A program made the position numbers and the translations under genes. Source: Lucinisca nassula (taxonomy: Eukaryota; Mollusca; Bivalvia; Lucinida; Lucinidae). Taken from it: a DNA stretch of 64,000 bases. Positions within the stretch are counted from its first letter, which is position 1, and each line of letters begins with the position of its first letter. Under the pieces are notes generated by a model. The model made no database searches and was not told the DNA's origin. It saw nothing but the letters and a program-made list of their open reading frames with translations. The DNA is taken from positions 46,869,228 through 46,933,227 of the forward strand of contig OY757016.1 of NCBI GenBank assembly GCA_963580285.1, written 5' to 3'. Below, in pieces: positions 1-9,978 of the stretch.

Positions 1-650
1 GAAGGTGTTGGAAGAGCTCGACTCGATGCGAGAAACTAGTAATGGACCGCGTCCCGGAAAAAAAAAAGTTTGGTTCGTTCGATTTGAGGTTTCACGTCCC
101 CGTCAACGCCGTATAGATCATTTTGGGGGGCGTTGCTCCCAGTCGCGCGAGACCTTTACCGGACATATCTACGACATTTGTATCTCGGAGAATCTTTCTC
201 GGCTACGGAATTTATACGGATATCAGGGGGGGCGTAGCCAGTATGCATTATGAGAGTGGAGCGTAAAATGAGAAGCAAATGATGATAGGATTTTTGATCA
301 GCTGTAATTACCCTAAAAATTGGGGCACCTGAAGGGAGGTCACCGTAAATATCCTAAAGTTTGATCTCAAGCGATGTAGCAAACGTGTTCTGGTGGAATA
401 GTGGAATGACAAATAGTGCAGACCCTGGTCAGGGTGATCGGGATCTACACCGTTTTTTTCTGTCCCAATATTTAGGGTAATACTACCCGGTGCAGTCCTG
501 CGATATTGACAAATCGATTGTCTCCGACACTCAGCGCGAAACGCTTATCGCCTTTAAACTAGAAAACAATGAAACTCGCTGGAAGATAGCGTTTATAAGG
601 CTGATGTTATCGTTTAAATTTCTAAACACGCTCGCTTCTGAATGGGCTGC
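1..650. repeat. Left arm of a 650-bp long inverted repeat
   Basis: The reverse complement of this stretch is 3677-4327, near-identical apart from small differences. The window opens inside the arm, so it may extend further left. Its contents are a SINE-X-like 3' part (about 70-240), a P4-like MITE with an H1 relic (about 304-484) and a segment at 485-645. CpG is unusually frequent compared with the rest of the window. Confidence 0.85.
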
Positions 651-838
651 GTCCCGGAAATAAAAAAAGTTTGGTTCGTTCGATTTGAGGTTTAACGTCC
701 CCGTCAACGCCGTATAGATCATTTTGGGGACGTTGCTTCCAGTCGCGCGAGACCTTTACCGGACATATCTACGACATTTGTATCTCGGAGAATCTTTCTC
801 GGCTACGGAATTTATACGGATATCGTGGGGGCGTAGCC
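651..838. repeat. Direct repeat of positions 50-238
   Basis: The same SINE-X-like block (GTTCGATTTGAGGTTTAACG, then GGACATATCTACGACATTTG) recurs directly after the left arm, with few differences. It marks an internal duplication within the 4.3-kb inverted-repeat structure. Confidence 0.75.
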
Positions 839-947
839 AGAGCAAAAATACTTTAACACGAAACTCTTGATACGGAAAGAATTTGCTCCGCTTCTGTCGC
901 TACTATAAAATTCGTAAAATCATCGCGAAAACACGCCTATATAATTT

Positions 948-1210
948 TGACTCCCTTAAACCCAGCTTTTAAACCGTAAACTTTGAGTATGCAGGCGGTA
1001 AACCTTATTTTCCTTATTACTGCTCCAAGACATAGGTTGTGGGTACTCGTTAGAACCGCCTCATCGAGGCGATTCTAAAATATATAAACCCAACTTTTAT
1101 ACAGTAAAATTTGGCTTTGCAGGGGTAAACATTATTTTCCTTATTACTGCTCCAAGACATAGGTTATGGGTACTCGTGAGAACCGCCTCGGCGAGGCTAT
1201 TCTAACATAT
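948..1210. mobile_element. Two truncated H2-type palindromic MITE halves
   Basis: Two tandem half-copies each run from an AACCCA..TTTTA segment through TTTTCCTTATTACTGCTCCA and GACATAGGTTGTGGGTACTC to GAACCGCCTC. The second arm of each palindrome is lost after GAGGC. Confidence 0.6.
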
Positions 1211-1632
1211 ATCTACAACATTTGTATCTCGGAGAATTTTTTTCTTGGCTATGTAATTTATACACGCATTTCCTATCAAGCTGATCAGATCAATGCTTAG
1301 TTTTGAGGATTTCTACCATTTAAATTATCGTTATAAAGAGTGTGCCGCTATAACGAATGTCGGTATAAAGTGGGTTGACTGAGGGCATAGCGGAAATAGA
1401 TACGCTCGATCGGGGTTAGCTCCGTTTGGTCAGGGGCAGTCGGTCAGTCGTTCACGCGAATTGTTGCGCGTGTTAAACGAAACGACGTCGTTTTAACATT
1501 GTACGCGCGGCGTTTGCCAGTGCACGGCAGCAGCACTCTTCCAGTCCAACATTTAGGATATAACTACTGTCAAACGCTGGCGCGGTGTCATGGCAAGCTT
1601 AATAAGCGGGATGTTTGGCCTAGACCCTCCAT
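1211..1632. other. No gene recognised; CpG-rich stretch with an imperfect dyad
   Basis: Nothing coding is recognised. Around 1468-1508 there is a dyad built on AAACGACGTCGTTT, with GCGCGTGTTAAA-like flanks. Its function is unknown. Confidence 0.4.
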
Positions 1633-1712
1633 TGTATCCTGACTGTATCCTGACTATACCCCCATTGTATCCTTACTGTATCCTGACTGTATCCCCATTG
1701 TATCCTGACTTA
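1633..1712. repeat. Short minisatellite, TGTATCCTGAC unit
   Basis: About seven imperfect copies of an 11-bp unit (TGTATCCTGAC, variants TGTATCCCCAT and TGTATCCTTAC) occur in tandem. Confidence 0.75.
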
Positions 1713-1844
1713 TTGAATGCTCAGAGACCAAGGACGTAAGCGATGCACTCCTCTCCGTCGCAAGCCCTATATAAACTTTTCAAATTATATTAGGGTTTGA
1801 AGCAGTTTGTGCGCGTTTGTAGGTGTGAGTGTATGCGGATGTGT

Positions 1845-1950
1845 ATAGTGTAGGCCCTGATCAGACCCCCGCGTTCTGCGACGTCTGATCTGGGGCCAGC
1901 ACTGTTTGCCAAGGTACTCCTTTCGGGGTTTCCCGCATTCAATGGGTTAA
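1845..1950. mobile_element. T2 MITE, right part
   Basis: An H1 palindrome (GTAGGCCCTGATCAGA..TCTGATCTGGGGCCAGCACT) is followed by the T2 right end GTTTCCCGCATTCAATGGG and TTAA. The left half is missing. Confidence 0.7.
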
Positions 1951-2365
1951 TCAATGAACTAAGTGTCAGATGTAAAAAACTAAATATAGTAGCCGCCTGT
2001 TGTAACTCTTAAACCAAAAGTCTAAGAATTTCCTAGTTAGAGATTTTCAACAAAGACTGCAAAAATAAGGAGAAATGTAAGATCCCTTCCCTGCAAGGGC
2101 CTGTAAATAGTAAGCGATTTTCAATGCAGACTGTCATAAGGATTACGCGTGTGATGAAAGCCTTATTACCCATGGTTATGAAACAACAGGAGATATTTAT
2201 TTTGAAACAGGGGCGATAATTCAGTGAAAATAAGTAGTTACGACCCTTTGTCGTCAGAATGTAGGTCTTGTGATGGTATGTATGTGTGTGAGAGCAGGGC
2301 AAATACTTTTGAAGTTTTGACCGAGGTTAAGTTAATATGTATGTGAAGTTTCATAATTGTGAAAT
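1951..2365. other. No gene recognised
   Basis: Plain AT-rich DNA with only short unconvincing ORFs. I see nothing specific in it. Confidence 0.4.
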
Positions 2366-2432
2366 TTTCCTTTTTTCTGCGCAAATAATAGATTGTGGGT
2401 ACTCGTTAGAACCGCCCCATCATCGATGAGTT
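2366..2432. mobile_element. H2 palindrome fragment
   Basis: AATAGATTGTGGGTACTCGT and TAGAACCGCC are present, followed by a damaged second arm (CATCGATGAG). It is one end of an H2 element. Confidence 0.5.
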
Positions 2433-2504
2433 TTCTTTTATATACGTGAGGCTTACAAGGATGTTTATTCCACGGACGTTAGCATTATGACAACAAGAAC
2501 TATA

Positions 2505-2599
2505 CTATCACCACAACCACCACCACTACAACTACTACTACTACTACTACTACAACCACCACCACTACTACTACTACTACAATCACCACCACAACCACA

Positions 2600-2637
<38 letters not shown>

Positions 2638-2644
2638 AATCACC

Positions 2645-2696
<52 letters not shown>

Positions 2697-2709
2697 ATAC
2701 TACTTCACA

Positions 2710-2751
<42 letters not shown>

Positions 2752-2894
2752 TCTACCACCACCACCACCACTACTACTACTGCTACTACTACTACTACTA
2801 CTACTACTACAACCACCACCACCAGCACTACTACTACTACAACTACCATCACTTCTACTACTACTACTACTACTACTACTACTGCTACCATCAC

Positions 2895-2927
<33 letters not shown>

Positions 2928-3034
2928 AACTACTAGTACTACTACTGCTACTACTACTACTACTACCACCACTACTACTACTACTTCTACTACTACTACT
3001 ACTACTACCACAACTACTACTACTACTTTTTCTT

Positions 3035-3066
<32 letters not shown>
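2505..3066. repeat. ACT/ACC triplet microsatellite
   Basis: About 560 bp of almost uninterrupted ACT and ACC triplets, with occasional ACA, AAT and TTC. The long ORFs across it on both strands (polyleucine/tyrosine, polyserine, polyvaline) are composition artefacts. It ends where a SINE-X begins. Confidence 0.95.
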
Positions 3067-3070
3067 GCTA

Positions 3071-3352
3071 TAGCCCCCGCCCATCGGAGTCTGGAGAAAT
3101 AGAGCTTCCACACAGAGCTGAAACTGATCACACACGAGTACTGGTAAAACGCTTAGACGGTCTAAGCCTGCCCAGGCAATGTGGTGCGAGTCGGCCCGTC
3201 TATGCATAAAGTCCCTATTGGTTTCATTGGGTGGCAGTGATTGTGATGTCATTTCATCTCAATGGCGGGTAAAATCCCACCTATTTGGAAGCAACGTCTC
3301 CAAAATGACCTAAATAGTGTTGACTGGGACGTTAAACCCCAAATCAAATAAA
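3071..3352 (+). mobile_element. SINE-X copy
   Basis: Near full length, from CCCCCGCCCATCGGAG to the tail CCAAATCAAATAAATA. It contains GAGTACTGGTAAAACGCTTA, CTAAGCCTGCCCAGGC and GATGTCATTTCATCTCAATG. Confidence 0.85.
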
Positions 3353-3467
3353 TATGGTATAAGGCCTAAAAAGTCCCGTCACACCGCGCAGACTTTGCGG
3401 ACGTATTAAATCTATTTCGTTTGGGTAAAAATATTTCTATGTCGAAAACGGGGCAAAATGATTGATC

Positions 3468-3652
3468 CGCCCCCCGCCCATCGGGGGCTTAGAGCCGCGA
3501 GTCGGCCCGGCCACGCGTATAAACTCTATCGTTTTTATTAGGCGGCAGGGATTGAGATGTCATTTCAGCGCAATGTCGGCTCGGAAGCAACGTCTCCAAA
3601 ATGACCTTTACAGTGTTGACGGGGACGTTAAACCTCAAATCGAACAAACATG
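3468..3652 (+). mobile_element. SINE-X copy with internal deletion
   Basis: The head CCCCCGCCCATCGGGGGCTT joins directly to CGAGTCGGCCCGGCC. The trigger-to-CTAAGCCTG section is missing. The tail is GTTAAACCTCAAATCGAACA. Confidence 0.75.
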
Positions 3653-3676
3653 TTTGATAAAAACTTTTTTCTCAGC

Positions 3677-4327
3677 TGCAGCCCATTCAGAAGCGAGCGT
3701 GTTTAGAAATTTAAACGATAACATCAGCCTTCTAAACGCTATCTTCCAGCGAGTTTCATTGTTTTCTAGTTTAAAGGCGATAAGCGTTTCGCGCTGAGTG
3801 TCGGAGACAATCGATTTGTCAATATCGCAGGACTGCACCGGGTAGTATTACCCTAAATATTGGGACAGAAAAAAACGGTGTAGATCCCGATCACCCTGAC
3901 CAGGGTCTGCACTGTTTGTCATTCCACTATTCCACCAGAACACGTTTGCTACATCGCTTGAGATCAAACTTTAGGATATTTACGGTGACCTCCCTTCAGG
4001 TGCCCCAATTTTTAGGGTAATTACAGCTGATCAAAAATCCTATCATCATTTGCTTCTCATTTTACGCTCCACTCTCATAATGCATACTGGCTACGCCCCC
4101 CCTGATATCCGTATAAATTCCGTAGCCGAGAAAGATTCTCCGAGATTCGAATGTCGTAGATATGTCCGGTAAAGGTCTCGCGCGACTGGGAGCAACGCCC
4201 CCCAAAATGATCTATACGGCGTTGACGGGGACGTGAAACCTCAAATCGAACGAACCAAACTTTTTTTTTTCCGGGACGCGGTCCATTCCTAGTTTCTCGC
4301 ATCGAGTCGAGCTCTTCCAACACCTTC
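3677..4327. repeat. Right arm of the 650-bp long inverted repeat
   Basis: Reverse complement of 1-650. The span between arm starts is about 4.3 kb. Within the arm, 3838-4020 is the mirrored P4-like element with an H1 relic (TGTAGATCCCGATCACCCTG). Confidence 0.85.
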
Positions 4328-4393
4328 CATTGTTTCCCGGTTTTCGAGGCGATAAGTGGTTCGCCGCGATTGTCAATAATATCAATACGACAC

Positions 4394-4580
4394 CGGGTAG
4401 TATCCCCCTAAATATACGGATAGGAGCGCTCGAGCGAACGGGGTAGACCCCGATCGCCCTGACCCGATCGGGGACGGCGAACTGCGCCATTCCGCGGGAA
4501 CTTCTTTCGCGCGTCGCCCGAGACCTCAAACTTTAGGATAATTACGGCGTAATTTACTCGAACTCTCGTCCCGATATTTA
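4394..4580. repeat. GC-shifted paralogue of 3838-4020
   Basis: It aligns with the P4-like part of the right arm (shared CCGGGTAGTAT, CCCTAAATAT, CGATC.CCCTGACC, CAAACTTTAGGATA.TTACGG). Most differences replace A/T by G/C, for example CGCGCGTCGCCCGAGA for CTACATCGCTTGAGA. Confidence 0.6.
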
Positions 4581-4625
4581 GGGTAATTTCGTCATCTTCT
4601 CCATCGCCGGCTATCATCTCACACC

Positions 4626-4685
4626 TCCTTTGTTTATTACGTAATCTATTGTTCTCGTCCTTTGTTTATTACGTAATCTATTGTC
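4626..4685. repeat. Tandem duplication of about 31 bp
   Basis: TTTGTTTATTACGTAATCTA followed by TTGT occurs twice in a row, separated by a few bases. Each copy contains the palindrome TTACGTAA. Confidence 0.85.
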
Positions 4686-4948
4686 TTGACTCCAAAGTGG
4701 CCCGAGTACTACTCCCAAGTTTCTGAAGTCGACTCTTCCATTTTCGTCTTCGGACATATCCATTCTTGTGAATAGGGGTGTAGTCGGTATTCATTTACAG
4801 GATCGCAAGCAGTGCAGCTCAGTGCTTTACTAAATCTTGCCTACTGGTCTAGCAGTCGTGGGTTTGAATCCAGATTCGGTGTGGAATTTTCAGCTGCCAA
4901 AAAAGTGTTCCAATTTGCATAAAGCCTTGATCACACTTCCATCAGCTG

Positions 4949-5189
4949 GTCCTGGCAGCTCAGCCGGATGCGCGTATGACTAGTGATCAGGAGGTCGCAG
5001 GTTCGATACCTGCCAGGTTGGCTGCATTCTTTTGTAGATATTGTGATGAAATTATTTTCTAAGATCATTCTCTCCCTTTTGCTGATTCAAGAAGGGCAGT
5101 TGTCAGTTTCTGGCAAAAGAATGAGCACTGTACTGGTAAATGGCAATATAATTATTTAAGCCTGTCCAGGAAAAGTGTAGAATGGTAAT
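4949..5189 (+). mobile_element. SINE-C, 5' part (interrupted by a T1 MITE)
   Basis: tRNA-like head with A box (GGCAGCTCAGCCGGATGCGC) and B box (GGTTCGATACC). The body follows with CATTCTCTCCC..TTCAAGAAGGGCAGTTG and CCTGTCCAGGAAAAGTGT. The SINE resumes at 5461 after the MITE. Confidence 0.8.
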
Positions 5190-5460
5190 TTAACCCTTAT
5201 CTTGCTGAATATTCATTTAAGCCACACCCATTTCTGTCTATCACCCAATCAAATTACTTGATGTAATTTATTTCTACAAATTCATAAACTGAATGTCAAA
5301 CAGTGTAGATCCTGATCAGATGGCTTCGTCAGAAGCCATCTGATCTGGATCTACACTGTTTGCAAAGATGATCCTGATCAGATGGCTTCTTCATAATCTG
5401 ATCTGGATCTACACTGTTTGCAAAGATAGGGGTTGTCGTGAACAGCAAGATAAGGGTTAA
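5190..5460. mobile_element. T1 MITE with duplicated H1 palindrome
   Basis: TTAA at both ends and terminal inverted repeats CCCTTATCTTGCTG / CAGCAAGATAAGGG. The H1 core occurs twice in tandem (about 5298-5363 and 5364-5432), the second copy with a shortened tip. It splits SINE-C with no loss of host sequence other than TTAA duplication, as expected of piggyBac-type transposition. Confidence 0.85.
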
Positions 5461-5525
5461 CTCAAAGGCTCAATATGACCTAAATAGGGTTCACTTGGCT
5501 GTTGAACTTCAAACATAATCCAAAC
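5461..5525 (+). mobile_element. SINE-C, 3' part
   Basis: CTCAATATGACCTAAATAGG..GTTGAACTTCAAACATAATC is the SINE-C tail, continuous with the part ending at 5189. Confidence 0.75.
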
Positions 5526-5816
5526 CAGACCAAACCTTTTGACTGAAAAATAATTGAAAGGGGTGCAAAACCTTGATGCTCAGCTTATTGAACTGAGACA
5601 ACTCTGTTATAATTTGCTGTACACTGTAGCAAGCATTGGTATCGTGTCCTTTCACACTGAGAGAGTATTAACAGACTTGCGATAATGAACTTTATTGGAA
5701 TGAGGGTCTGTGAACCCTGCGATAGTAAGAAGGCAATCATAACAGAGAAATTGTCCAGTTAATAACAGCGACTGGTCATCCACACCGTAAATATCCCAAA
5801 CCTTCAGAACTTTTTT
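5526..5816. other. No gene recognised
   Basis: Unremarkable AT-rich sequence. No repeat family named here is recognised. Confidence 0.4.
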
Positions 5817-6108
5817 CCGCCCCCGCCCATCTGGGCTTGGAGAAATAGATTGGGCTGCACGATGCTTCCATGCAGAGCTGATACCGACCACACGAGTACT
5901 GGTTATCCGCTTAGAACGTCTAAGTCTGCCCAGGAAATTTGCTGCGAGTAGGCCGGCCATGCTTATTAACCCTTGGGCGGCAGGGATTGAGATGTCATTT
6001 CATCTCAATGTTGGGTAAAAGTCCCACAAAATTGGAAGCAGTGTCTCCAAAATGTCCTAAATAGTGTTGACGGGGATGTTAAACCTCAAATCAAACAAAA
6101 CAAAACCT
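5817..6108 (+). mobile_element. SINE-X copy
   Basis: Full length from CGCCCCCGCCCATCTGGGCT to CCTCAAATCAAACAAAACAA. Confidence 0.85.
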
Positions 6109-6171
6109 TCAGACAGGAAAAGCTTAGCATAAACTGTTTTCTTACATGATAAATATATTGACTCTTCAGAA

Positions 6172-6451
6172 ATATATGGGCTACATGATGCTTCCACGCA
6201 GAGCTGAATCTGGCCCGCACACTAGTACTGGTAAACCTTTTAGAGGATCTAAGCCTGTCCAGGAACCGCAGTGCGAGGCGGACCGTCCATGCTAATAAAC
6301 CCTATTGGTATCATTGGGCGACAGGGCTTGAGATGTCATTTCATCTCAATGTCAGGTAGAAGTCCCACAAAATTGGAAGCAAAGTCTCCAAAATGACCTT
6401 TACAGTGTTGACGGGGACGTTAAACCTCAAATCAAACAAACAAACAGACAG
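6172..6451 (+). mobile_element. SINE-X copy, 5' truncated
   Basis: Begins at ATATATGGGCTACATGATGC, inside the consensus, and ends AATCAAACAAACAAACAG. It differs from the 5817 copy in having CAGGAACCGCAGTGCGAGGC, a subtype shared with the 9979 and 61038 copies. Confidence 0.85.
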
Positions 6452-6479
6452 TTTAATGTTAAAGGATACATTTCAGTGG

Positions 6480-6870
6480 TTATTTTTGCACACCAGACAA
6501 GGAAATCGGTGATTTTACCCTAGGATAACAATTTATGTTCTGACCCTGGTGTTCCGACCCCAAATTGAATATAATCGCATGTTTGATAAATGCACTGGCT
6601 GATTACAACCTAATGTGCGGCGTCGTCATGCGTGACGTCACTAAACATTCCTGTTGTGTCATCACAAAATGGCGGACGTCGGTAACCGAAGTGACAGCAG
6701 CATTAAAAATTCGCAATAGAAATGGAAGATATGCAAGAAAAAGAATCCAATATGGGTGTGAGAGGTGGATAGAAAAATCCGTCCCTAAGGATCACTGTCC
6801 ATCGGGACAGATTTTTCAATCCACCCCTCACACCCATATAAGATTCTTATATTCTCTCCCTTCCCCTGAT
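6480..6870. mobile_element. M6 element
   Basis: Runs from CCAGACAAGGAAATCGGTGA to a hairpin formed by GGGTGTGAGAGGTGGATAG and ATCCACCCCTCACACCC. It carries GTGACGTCAC (a CRE-like octamer inside) and ATGGCGGACGTCGGTAACC. Relatives are at 14703, 18500 and 28490. Confidence 0.7.
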
Positions 6871-6892
6871 GTAGGCCCCAGATCGACCTATG

Positions 6893-6960
6893 TTAATTTT
6901 GCTAATGAATTGCCTCATTGAAGAGATTCTAATGAATACACACAACATACCTTTACAAGA
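6893..6960. mobile_element. H2 fragment (GAATACACACAACATAC subtype)
   Basis: TGCCTCATTGAAGAGATTCT and AATGAATACACACAACATAC form one damaged palindrome of the subtype seen whole at 7436 and 9650. Confidence 0.5.
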
Positions 6961-6989
6961 TGATATATATAACAGAAAGCTCTTAAATT

Positions 6990-7178
6990 ACCCTACAGGA
7001 ATGATCCTGTATCGGGACACCTGAAGGAGCAGTCTGATTAGGGTCTACACTGTTTGCCATTCCATCTGCACCTTTTGGACTCCTTATTGGATATTTCTCA
7101 TGAAACAAATTTGTTAAAATTTTAGGAGAATTACAGCAAGTCCTCAAGGTGTCTGAATTTTTAGGATTTTTGTGGTAT
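6990..7178. mobile_element. P4 MITE, reverse orientation
   Basis: Contains half of H1 (GGAGCAGTCTGATTAGGG..CTACACTGTTTGCCATTCC). The P4 right block follows: GGACTCCTTATTGGAT, GGAGAATTACAGCAAGTCCT and TTTTTAGGATTTTTGTGGTA. Confidence 0.75.
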
Positions 7179-7179
7179 A

Positions 7180-7293
7180 CGATTGTATGGATATCAGGAA
7201 GTTTTGGAAGAATGCTCTGGGCGCTTGTGAAAGAGTTTGACTCAACCAGGGTAAATGAGCCATCGGTATTCGAGCCATTGAAGTTTCATTGTA
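7180..7293. mobile_element. Right end of a TA-flanked H2 element
   Basis: AACCAGGGTAAATGAGCCAT and ATTCGAGCCATTGAAGTTTC end at TA (7292-7293), where the next element of the same family begins in the opposite orientation. Confidence 0.6.
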
Positions 7294-7642
7294 CAGTCCA
7301 ACTTCAATGGCTCGAACACCTTTGGGACCTCGAGAATCTGTTCGAGACGGGGGTAGTTCGAGCCACTGAGTGTTACTACCAGGAGGCATAACGAGATACT
7401 TTTAGACATCTTTTCGGTGTTCTATAATGAAAATGTATGATGTGTGTACTCATTAGAATCGCCTCATTGAGGCGATTCTAATGAGTACACACAGCATACA
7501 TTTGCAAGATAAAAGACTAAAATCTCCTTAATTATCCCCCACTTGTTCTTATGTAGAGGATTTTGCTAGGGGCTCAAGAATGGGTTCGACACATCCATGG
7601 TAAACGAGCCATCGGTGTTCGAGCCATTGAAGTTTCATTGTA
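7292..7642. mobile_element. TA-flanked MITE (TCGAAC ends) carrying H2
   Basis: Ends CAGTCCAACTTCAATGGCTC and GAGCCATTGAAGTTTCATTG are flanked by TA. The centre is the H2 variant GTACTCATTAGAATCGCCTC-ATTGAGGCG. TA flanks and CAGT ends suggest the Tc1/mariner-pogo group. It is paralogous to 9500-9815, reversed. Confidence 0.8.
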
Positions 7643-7657
7643 TTACTTGTTTGTAAT

Positions 7658-7807
7658 GTAAAAATCCTAAAAATTAGGACTCTATAAAGGGCAGACGGAA
7701 TGGCAAACAGTGTAGATCCTGATCAGAGTGCTCCTTTCAGGAGTCTGTTCTGGGTCTGCACTGTTTGCTTAGGCCTGTCTGTCTCAAAACTTAGGTTCAA
7801 TGCGGTA
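7658..7807. mobile_element. P4 MITE
   Basis: AAAAATCCTAAAAATTAGGA on the left and TTAGGTTCAATGCGGTA on the right, with H1 between (GCAAACAGTGTAGATCCTGA..TCTGCACTGTTTGC). Much of the left block is deleted. Confidence 0.75.
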
Positions 7808-7904
7808 AATCTGACTGAGTTAGCTAGTTAATGAATACACCCTATACAGTTTTATGCAGTGACAAAAGGCCGTCTCCTATGAAAATGCATCCTTTTTTAT
7901 GTTA

Positions 7905-8015
7905 CTTTGAGTTTAAAGGCCTAGGCAACACTATTTAGGTCATAATGAGCTGGTCAGTTTGCTTAAGCACACTTTTCCTGCGAAGGCTTACAGACGTCCT
8001 GGTCCCAAAGGTTCT
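7905..8015 (-). mobile_element. SINE-C 3' fragment
   Basis: GAGTTTAAAGGCCTAGGCAA, CACTATTTAGGTCATAATGA and CACTTTTCCTGCGAAGGCTT are the reverse complement of the SINE-C tail. Confidence 0.55.
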
Positions 8016-8102
8016 GGCTCTGACTCTATCTTTGCAAAAAAAAAAAAAAAACGATACTTGGCGAAGCAGCCTTAACCAAAGTATTTTTATTTTTCAAGAT
8101 CC

Positions 8103-8272
8103 TTAACCTTTGTCCAGATCAGATGGCTTCTTCAGAAGCCATCTGATCAGGATCTACATTGTTTGTCATTCAGATTGTGAATTTGTTGCAATAGTTTGCG
8201 TCAAGTAATCTGATTGGCTGATAATCGGTAGTGGGTGTGGCAGATTAAAATATTCAGCAGGACAAGGGTTAA
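8103..8272. mobile_element. T1 MITE, left-truncated
   Basis: TTAACCTTTGTCC joins directly to CAGATCAGATGGCTTC of H1, so the left flank of H1 is deleted. The right end AGCAGGACAAGGG-TTAA is intact. Confidence 0.8.
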
Positions 8273-8278
8273 CTAGTT

Positions 8279-8501
8279 TTAACCCTTATCCTGCTGAACA
8301 CATAAGACAGCCCTACCTTTGCAAACAGTGTAAATCCTGATCAGATGACCTCTTGAGAAGCCATCTGATCAGGATCTACACTGTTTGTCATACACTTTGT
8401 AAATTGAATGAATACTTTATTATCAAGTACATGTAATTTGATTGGTGGATAGTCAGAAAGGGGTGTGGCTAAACTTATTTATTCAGCAAGATAAGATTTA
8501 A
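8279..8501. mobile_element. T1 MITE, full length
   Basis: TTAACCCTTATCCTGCTG to CAGCAAGATAAGATTTAA, with H1 at about 8323-8391. It lies six bases from the previous T1 copy. Confidence 0.85.
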
Positions 8502-8689
8502 GCTGAATTGAATCTACCTTACTATATACAGGAGGTGGATATATTATCATTTAAATTTTGGACTTTTCTGTTGAATTATTTGTAGAATTTCATGTAGAAA
8601 ATGGCTGAACTTTTTGCAATCAGTGTAGGTGCCATAGAATGAATATATCATTTTGGGGGTTTATTGTTTACAATTGGTTATCCAAAACA

Positions 8690-8911
8690 AAGGTGTGGCC
8701 TAATGGATAAGAGCGCTGACTCTTAGTCATTAGGTCTCTCACCGCCGTGGGTTCGAGCCTTGCTCGGGTCACGTGTGAGACGCCAAGCTCTGCAACGGAA
8801 GGTCAGGTGGTTTTTCTCCGGGTACTCCGTTTTTCGCCCACCTATGATTAACGATCGGCTCGATATGAGTGAAATATTCTTGAAAGGGCCAAACCAAAAA
8901 AACAAAAAACA
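8690..8911 (+). mobile_element. SINE-A copy
   Basis: tRNA-like head (GTGGCCTAATGGATAAGAGC, then GGGTTCGAGCC). The body contains CGTGTGAGACGCCAAGCTCT, GGTGGTTTTTCTCCGGGTAC and GATCGGCTCGATATGAGTGA. Tail AAACAAAAAACAAA. Confidence 0.85.
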
Positions 8912-9000
8912 AAGGTAGAACATGATTGCATAATCAGGCTAGCACAGCGAAGGCCTACCCTGTCCAACAAGATTTTTAATGTTAAAATGACAAAAGCATA

Positions 9001-9327
9001 TACCGTATTCGCCCTAATTACTGCAATGCTCCTATAAGCGCACACCAAAGCTATTTTTGAAAAGGAAATGCATAAGCGCCCACTTTACAGTAATCTCCCC
9101 TTGAAGCTCTCATAGTAAATCTATAAAAACTTACCATTATTTCTTCCATAAGTGAAGGCAATGCTTAAGTGTCTTTTTCCGTCCCATTAAATACCAGTAT
9201 ACATCATCTTGGAAGCTGTTGTTTTCGTATCAAGTGTGCGCTAATTAGGTAGATTTTTCACCATGATTTTTTGACACGATTTTGAAAAAACTAAGCGCAC
9301 GGTGCGGTAATTAGGGCGAATACGGTA
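9001..9327. mobile_element. TA-flanked MITE with TACCGTATTCGCCCTAATTA ends
   Basis: Exact terminal inverted repeats CCGTATTCGCCCTAATTA and its complement, flanked by TA. There is no H1 or H2 inside. A relative is at 29073-29438. A Tc1/mariner-type origin is inferred from the TA flanks. Confidence 0.85.
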
Positions 9328-9499
9328 ATTAATTTGGATATATTGGTAAACCAATGGATAAACCTGGTAAATTCTGCTTAAGTTGCAAGCTCATTACAAC
9401 AAAAAAATGTGATCTTTTTGTTGGATTGCATTCCATTGTAGTCTTTTTTGGATAGCATTCATTAGGCAGTACTTAATTGCCTCATCCAAAGCATCTAAT

Positions 9500-9815
9500 T
9501 ACAGTAGAACTTCGATGGCTCGAACAACGATGGCTCGTTCACCATGGATGAGTCGAACCCATTCTTGAGCCCCTAGCGAAATCCTCTACATAAGAAATAG
9601 TTGGGGATAATTAAGGAGATTTTAGTCTTTTATCTTGCAAATGTATGCTGTGTGTACTCATTAGAATCGCCTCGATGAGGCGATTCTAATGAGTACACAC
9701 ATCATACATATTCATTATAGAAAACCGAAAAGATGTCTAAAAGTATCTCGTTATGCCTGTCTCGAACAGATTTTTGAGATCCCAAAGGTGTTTGAGCCAT
9801 TGAAGTTCGACTGTA
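9500..9815. mobile_element. Full-length TA-flanked MITE (TCGAAC ends) carrying H2
   Basis: Flanked by TA. Ends CAGTAGAACTTCGATGGCTC and AGCCATTGAAGTTCGACTG. The central palindrome GTGTACTCATTAGAATCGCC-TCGATGA and its complement is perfect over more than 25 bases per arm (about 9648-9706). Confidence 0.9.
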
Positions 9816-9978
9816 CCTTTTTTCTCCCACAATGCATGGATGTGTAGATGGAGCTGTCCAACTTTCGTATCTACAACCCTCCCTACACCTTTATTGCCCA
9901 CTTGAGCTCTAGTGAGCGTAGTGGCCGTAGTGGCCTAAGGGCCACTTATTTCTTACTTTTCTGAGAAAATATTAGGCA

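Noticed and set aside
2487..3252. Three long ORFs (polyserine, polyvaline, polyleucine/tyrosine)
   Set aside because: They lie on a triplet microsatellite, which is open in several frames by composition alone.
6637..6646. CRE-like TGACGTCA as a PKC regulatory site
   Set aside because: It is part of the M6 repeat and lies 21 kb from the first visible exon; there is no evidence of a role.
6565..6921. 118-codon ORF in the M6 element and its counterpart at 28405-28809
   Set aside because: It recurs in copies of the same repeat with frame breaks, crosses the hairpin and has no recognisable domain.
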